Assembly (NCBI GenBank): GCA_029210545.1 | Contig: JARGFV010000012.1 | Coordinates: 1-39,450 of the forward strand | Length of the DNA stretch: 39,450 nucleotides | Source: a bacterium | Lineage (GTDB): Bacteria; BMS3Abin14 | Reading direction: 5' to 3' | Shown: piece after piece, positions 35,279-39,450 of the stretch | Layout of the letters: each line of letters starts with the position of its first letter | Numbering within the stretch: the stretch's first letter is position 1 | Notes under the pieces: model-generated | What the model was told of the DNA's origin: nothing | Databases searched by the model: none | What the model saw: only the letters and a program-made list of their open reading frames with translations | Program-made: the position numbers and the translations under genes

Positions 35279-37231
35279 GTGGTTATCTTCCTGGCGGCTG
35301 TCCTGACTTTTGCGGTGACCCTCGGTTTCGATTACACCTGGGATGATCCACCTCTCGTGACAAGGGTCCATGAGGCCCTGTCCGGCGGCAAGGTCTCCCA
35401 GCTCTTCACGACCAGCTTCTTCGTTCAAACCGTGCAGAGCGCACGGTACTTCCGGCCGGTGATGATGGGAAGCCTCCTGGGAGATGTCGTTCTGACGGGC
35501 GGCTCCCCGTGGTTTTCCCACCTCGTTAACGTCCTGATCCACGGGATCAACGCTGTCCTCGTTTTTTTTCTCTTCAACCTGATCCTGGGGAGCAGGCCAG
35601 GAGCCCTGGCGGGAGCGCTCCTCTTCGCGGTCCACCCCGTCCACGCGGAGGCCGTATCGGCCGTGTCCAGCCGGATGGACCTCATGGCCCTCATGTTCAT
35701 CCTTCCTGCCGCGATCCTGTGGGTCTCCCCTGCAGAGGATCGGCAGGAAAGGGTTCTCCTGTCCTGGATGGCGGCTGCCCTTTCGTTCCTGCTCGCCTGT
35801 TTCACCAAGGAGACGGCGTTCATGCTCCCGGCCGCCCTCGTGGGCTGGGAGGCGCTCCGGTGGAGGCGGCCGAACAGACAACAGGTGGTCGGCGCCGTTT
35901 TCCTGGCGGCGTCGGCCGGTGGGGCGCTGCTGGCAAGAGCGGCAGTCTTCGCCCGGGAGGCGGACAACGGGGTACGAACCGTCAAAGCGGGCGCTCTGTG
36001 GCCGGACGCGAACTTCTGGACCAGCCTGAAGATCCTCCTGGTAAACATGCGGTTGGCGGTTTACCCGTTCCCTATCCGGTCCCACTGGGCGGGAAGCGAC
36101 CTTGTCCTTGGAGGAACCACCTTTCTCGGTGCGGCCCTTTTTATCGCCGCTGTCGGAGCGGCTTTCCGTAAAAGGCGCCACATAGCAGCTATGGGGATCA
36201 CGTGGTGGGCGGTTTTTACCTTCCCCGTCCTTGGATTTTTCAACCTGGGGCAGGTGGTGGCGGCTGAACGGTATGCGTACATACCCTCGGCAGGTATCTG
36301 CCTGATCGCGGGGATCCTGGCGGCAGGTCTGGCCGAGAAACAGCGAAAACGGATGGCAGTGAAAAAGTTATTGACAACCGGGGTCTTTCTCCTGGCCTCC
36401 TGGACCGTTTTCCACACCCTTCCCTGGACGGATGAAGTCCGGATCTACCGGCATGTCCTGGGGAGTAATCCCGCCTACGCCACTCCGTATCTGAACCTGG
36501 GAGTGGTCCTCGCCCGCGAGGGGCAGTACGAGGAAGCCATGGAGGCTTACAACAGTGCCCTGGAGCTTGTTCCCGAATGGGACAAGGCCCTGTTCAACCG
36601 CGGGAACCTTTCATCCAGGATGGGCCGAAGCGCGGAAGCGCTGGCCGACTTCGAAAAACTGCTGGACCTGAAACCGGACGACTGGGAGGCGGCCCTGAAC
36701 ATGGGAAACGTTCTGGCGGCCCTGGGCCGGACCGGGGAAGCCGTCAGCTCCTACGAACGGGCGGCGGTTTCCGGCCCCTCGTCGGGCATGCCCCTCGTCG
36801 CCCTGGCCCTCATATCCGCGGGAAAGGGGGATCACGGTGAGGCGGCCCGGCTTTTCGGTGAAGCGGCCGCCCGTGAACCGGACCTGTCCGTGGCGTACGA
36901 AGGTCTCGGCGAGTCCTACATGGCCCTGGGTAAACCCGACCTGGCCCAGGGGGCTCTATTGAAGGCCCTGGAGGTGGCTCCGGCAAACGCGCGGGCGGCG
37001 ATGAAACTTGGCGGGCTTCTCCTTGACACGGGCCGGCCTTCCATGGCCGTACACGCCTTTCAGACGGCCCTTGCCACCGACCCGTCCCTTGTTCCGGCGT
37101 GGACGGGGCTGATCCATGCGTACCGGGTTTCGGGAAAGGGGTTTGAAGCGGACCGCCTCATCCGGGGGCTCGATGTCTCGGATCCGGAGCTGGCCGTGAA
37201 GGTCAGAATGGCCACAGGGAGGAGCCGGTGA
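35279..37231 (+). CDS. TMTC-like GT-C membrane protein with C-terminal TPR repeats (first of tandem pair)
   Basis: 650 residues from GTG 35279, the first canonical in-frame start. This start falls inside the first hydrophobic helix. The frame is open upstream, and a perfect GGAGGAG at 35198-35204 sits eight bases before an in-frame ATC (35213), so an unusual start is possible. GT-C glycosyltransferase features include the first-loop Asp pair (YTWDDPP), AVHPVHAEAVSAVSSRMDL, and about nine to ten helices. From about residue 395 there are seven or eight TPRs. TMTC-like proteins transfer mannose-like sugars in eukaryotes. In bacteria the substrate is unknown; local surface proteins are possible acceptors (inference). 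Confidence 0.84.
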   Translation: MVIFLAAVLTFAVTLGFDYTWDDPPLVTRVHEALSGGKVSQLFTTSFFVQTVQSARYFRPVMMGSLLGDVVLTGGSPWFSHLVNVLIHGINAVLVFFLFNLILGSRPGALAGALLFAVHPVHAEAVSAVSSRMDLMALMFILPAAILWVSPAEDRQERVLLSWMAAALSFLLACFTKETAFMLPAALVGWEALRWRRPNRQQVVGAVFLAASAGGALLARAAVFAREADNGVRTVKAGALWPDANFWTSLKILLVNMRLAVYPFPIRSHWAGSDLVLGGTTFLGAALFIAAVGAAFRKRRHIAAMGITWWAVFTFPVLGFFNLGQVVAAERYAYIPSAGICLIAGILAAGLAEKQRKRMAVKKLLTTGVFLLASWTVFHTLPWTDEVRIYRHVLGSNPAYATPYLNLGVVLAREGQYEEAMEAYNSALELVPEWDKALFNRGNLSSRMGRSAEALADFEKLLDLKPDDWEAALNMGNVLAALGRTGEAVSSYERAAVSGPSSGMPLVALALISAGKGDHGEAARLFGEAAAREPDLSVAYEGLGESYMALGKPDLAQGALLKALEVAPANARAAMKLGGLLLDTGRPSMAVHAFQTALATDPSLVPAWTGLIHAYRVSGKGFEADRLIRGLDVSDPELAVKVRMATGRSR

Positions 37232-39285
37232 TGGCCAGGTCCCGGTGGACAGCGGTATCAGGGAAATACAGGGACACGGAGCTGCTGCCCCTCGTTACCG
37301 TTTTCCTGGCGGCTGTCCTCGTTTTTTCAGGCACCCTGGGGCATGATCTTGTCTGGGACGACATCCACATCATCCACTATGCCCACGAGGTGATCCGGGA
37401 GGCGGGGCCTGCCGGGCTTTTGACCACACAATTTATCGCCCGCCCCGACGACCCCACCGACAGTTCCGGCTACTACCGCCCCGTGTCGTTCCTGTCCATG
37501 TGGATCAACGATCCGGTGGGAGAGCCCTCCCCCTTCCGGTATCACCTGGTGAACGTCGGGCTTCACGGTGTGAACACCGTACTCGTGTTTATCCTGATCA
37601 AACTGCTCGTCCCCGGGGGGATGGCGGCCCTTTTCGGCAGCCTCATTTTTGCCGTCCATCCGGTCCATGCCGAATCGGTGGCCTTCGTCTCGGGGCGGAC
37701 CGATCTCCTGGCGGCCCTTTTTGTTCTTATAACAGCGATCCTCTGGCTGAGGTCGCGTAAGGATCCGTGGCGCTGGGTCCCGTACGTGGCCGGGATGGCC
37801 TCCTTCGCCCTGGCCTGCCTGGCCAAGGAGATCGCTTTCGTCCTCCCGGCGGTGGCCGTTTCATGGGTCCTGGTCTTCAGGACCTCCCCCGATGAAAGGG
37901 AGGCGTCGAGGGTTGCCAGGGACCTGCCGTGGATCGCCGGGTGGTTCGTGATCCTGGGGATCGTGATCTTTACGAGGCTCTCCCTTCTGGATATCGGATT
38001 CGGGCCGGGATGGTCCTCTACAGCCACAGGTGCGGGAGGCGGGTTTGCGGCCATGGCAGGGGAGGCGGCGGTCAACGTCGCCTCCTACCTGCGGCTGATT
38101 CTCTTCCCATGGCCCCTTGCCGTCTACTACCCACCGGTCCCCATGGAGTTCAGCGCTTTGTCCATCCTTGCCTTCGCGGGGTTTGCCGCCCTGTGCTTTT
38201 CCCTCGCCGGCAAAAAACATCACCACGCAGGGTTCCTTGCCTTTGGCTGGGTCCTGGCGTTCCTGGCACCGGTGTCGGGGGTGGTGGGCCTGGGGCTTTC
38301 CGTTATCGCCGAAAGGTTCTGCTACCTGCCGTCGGTGGGCGCGGCCCTCGCCGTCGGTCTTGCCCTGGACATCCTCCGGTCCCGGGTGACGGTCCGGGAC
38401 CTTTACAGGGCAGCCTTATCGGTTCTCCTGCTGCTGCTGGCTCTGGGTGCCGTCCTTCATTCCGGCAGGTGGCGGGACGAAGTGACACTGTTTGGCCACG
38501 CCGTTGAGTCTGGAAAGGGTTCCGTGCCCAACATGCACTTTAACCTGGGCATCGCCCTTGTGGAGGCGGGCCGGCCGCGGGAAGGCATCGAGGCCTTCCT
38601 GGAGGCCATCCGGCTCCAGCCCACCTACATCGAAGCCATGCTCAACCTGGCCTCCACCTACATGAAGCTCGACGAACACGAGCGGGCCCTCACTGTTCTG
38701 TCAGCGGCGAGGAAGCTGTCTCCCGAAGACCAGCGGCTCTGGGCCAACACGGGAGTGGCCCTTGATGTCCTGGGCCGCAGCGGGGAGGCCCTCGACGCCT
38801 ATAACAGGGCGACCGAGCTGGACCCGGCTGATCCGATGCCCGGTATCCACGCCGGTAACCTTCTTTCCCGCCTGGGCCGGTACGATGAGAGCGCCGAAGC
38901 GTATCGGAAAGTTCTGCTGGTCGATCCGGACCACCTCGATGCCCTTATGGGGCTGGGACGCTCCCTCGAGAAGCTGGTGCGATTCCCGGAGGCTGGAGAA
39001 ATGTACCTCAAGGCCATGGAAGGTCATCCGGGGCAGATCGTCCCTTACTTCGGGCTGGGCCGCGCTTTCCTGGGGCAGGGCAAGCCCAGGGAGGCGGGGG
39101 CTGTTTACCGGGCGGCTCTTGCAGTCGATCCTTCAGATCCCCTGGTCCACCGTGGGATCGTCCTCGCGGCTCACCTGGAAGGGAACAGGGACGGGGCAGC
39201 GGCACACATCGAGGGGCTGAAAGGGACAGCGCCGACGCTGGCTGCTGAACTGTCGGAGATGCTGGAAAAACTGGATAGTAAGTGA
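37231..39285 (+). CDS. TMTC-like GT-C membrane protein with C-terminal TPR repeats (second of tandem pair)
   Basis: About 684 residues from ATG 37231, whose first base is the last base of the upstream stop. GGGAGGAG is six bases upstream; GTG 37228 is an alternative. Same plan as its neighbour: WDDIHIIHYAHE in the first loop, AVHPVHAESVAFVSGRTDL, multiple helices, then TPRs from about residue 425 (NMHFNLGIALVEAGRPREGIEAFLEAI). FLAAVLVFSGTLGHDLVWDD closely mirrors FLAAVLTFAVTLGFDYTWDD of the first copy, so the pair arose by tandem duplication. Proline- and glycine-free TPR tails probably face the periplasm. Confidence 0.87.
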   Translation: MARSRWTAVSGKYRDTELLPLVTVFLAAVLVFSGTLGHDLVWDDIHIIHYAHEVIREAGPAGLLTTQFIARPDDPTDSSGYYRPVSFLSMWINDPVGEPSPFRYHLVNVGLHGVNTVLVFILIKLLVPGGMAALFGSLIFAVHPVHAESVAFVSGRTDLLAALFVLITAILWLRSRKDPWRWVPYVAGMASFALACLAKEIAFVLPAVAVSWVLVFRTSPDEREASRVARDLPWIAGWFVILGIVIFTRLSLLDIGFGPGWSSTATGAGGGFAAMAGEAAVNVASYLRLILFPWPLAVYYPPVPMEFSALSILAFAGFAALCFSLAGKKHHHAGFLAFGWVLAFLAPVSGVVGLGLSVIAERFCYLPSVGAALAVGLALDILRSRVTVRDLYRAALSVLLLLLALGAVLHSGRWRDEVTLFGHAVESGKGSVPNMHFNLGIALVEAGRPREGIEAFLEAIRLQPTYIEAMLNLASTYMKLDEHERALTVLSAARKLSPEDQRLWANTGVALDVLGRSGEALDAYNRATELDPADPMPGIHAGNLLSRLGRYDESAEAYRKVLLVDPDHLDALMGLGRSLEKLVRFPEAGEMYLKAMEGHPGQIVPYFGLGRAFLGQGKPREAGAVYRAALAVDPSDPLVHRGIVLAAHLEGNRDGAAAHIEGLKGTAPTLAAELSEMLEKLDSK

Positions 39286-39450
39286 ACCCCCGGAATCTCG
39301 ACTGACTTTATTGCTTTTTTCGCTGGGATGGCACCCGGCTTCGCTTTCAGCTACGACGGGCAGGCCAGGCTCCTGGCTAGCCCGCATTATTCATGATGCA
39401 AATGAGATGTCAGCTAACTGTGTGGCAAATAAAGTTGATGACTTCGCAAA
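39286..39450. other. Non-coding end of window
   Basis: No gene. An inverted family 3 repeat lies at 39332-39365, followed by a short hairpin GCCAGG / CCTGGC. No T-rich terminator is visible. Confidence 0.6.
39332..39365 (-). repeat. Dispersed 34-bp element, family 3 copy 2
   Basis: Reverse complement of 20117-20150 with two differences. Here it lies after the last TPR gene instead of in a leader. Confidence 0.85.

Overview
All recognisable genes in this window lie on the + strand: 32 proteins plus one 20-residue micro-ORF. GC is high and many neighbours overlap by 1 to 20 bases. The gene content suggests an anaerobic Gram-negative bacterium related to the Geobacter/Desulfuromonas or wider Desulfobacterota groups. 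It includes lipoprotein and Tat signals, a GeoRSP-type PqqD / radical SAM / SPASM trio, selenium-associated YedE, DUF3343 and EF2568-type desulfurase genes, NapH-type iron-sulfur membrane proteins, and ResB cytochrome c assembly. This placement is an inference from gene families. No rRNA, tRNA or CRISPR array was seen.

Region 1 (1-14754) is a surface or periplasmic protein locus. It starts with an FG-GAP/ASPIC-UnbV protein and a clear terminator. A long run follows in which three-domain carboxypeptidase-regulatory-like (CPD-reg) exported proteins alternate with right-handed beta-helix proteins, one of them fused to a PQQ-type propeller. Between them are a membrane-embedded spermidine-synthase-like protein and a 20-residue peptide gene (7271-7333) with a near-perfect Shine-Dalgarno sequence. 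The run ends with a small binding-protein-like exported protein and a Tat-exported DUF362 protein.

Region 2 (15146-21614) holds a NapH/NapG-like multi-cluster ferredoxin fusion, ResB, and a histidine kinase followed by a sigma-54 activator. Region 3 (21940-28674) holds an EBDH-gamma-like heme-binding lipoprotein with a CX3CH motif, a fifth CPD-reg lipoprotein, a HEAT-repeat lipoprotein, a second NapH-like protein with a small binding-protein-like partner, an orphan PhnD-like lipoprotein and a small TPR-like protein.

Region 4 (28671-35164) holds YedE, the GeoRSP trio (PqqD, radical SAM/SPASM, catalytically empty SPASM protein), a cysteine desulfurase family protein, DUF3343 and RibF. Region 5 (35279-39285) holds two tandem TMTC-like GT-C membrane proteins with TPR tails.

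Intergenic DNA is full of dispersed repeats: multi-hairpin units, long perfect palindromes and low-complexity tracts. Several have become part of coding sequence at signal-peptide N-termini or protein C-termini. The most interesting working hypothesis is that the 20-residue Cys-ending peptide is a substrate of a radical SAM/PqqD modification system, possibly the GeoRSP genes about 22.6 kb downstream, in a locus devoted to exported scaffold and redox proteins. The sequence shows the parts. The functional link is inference.
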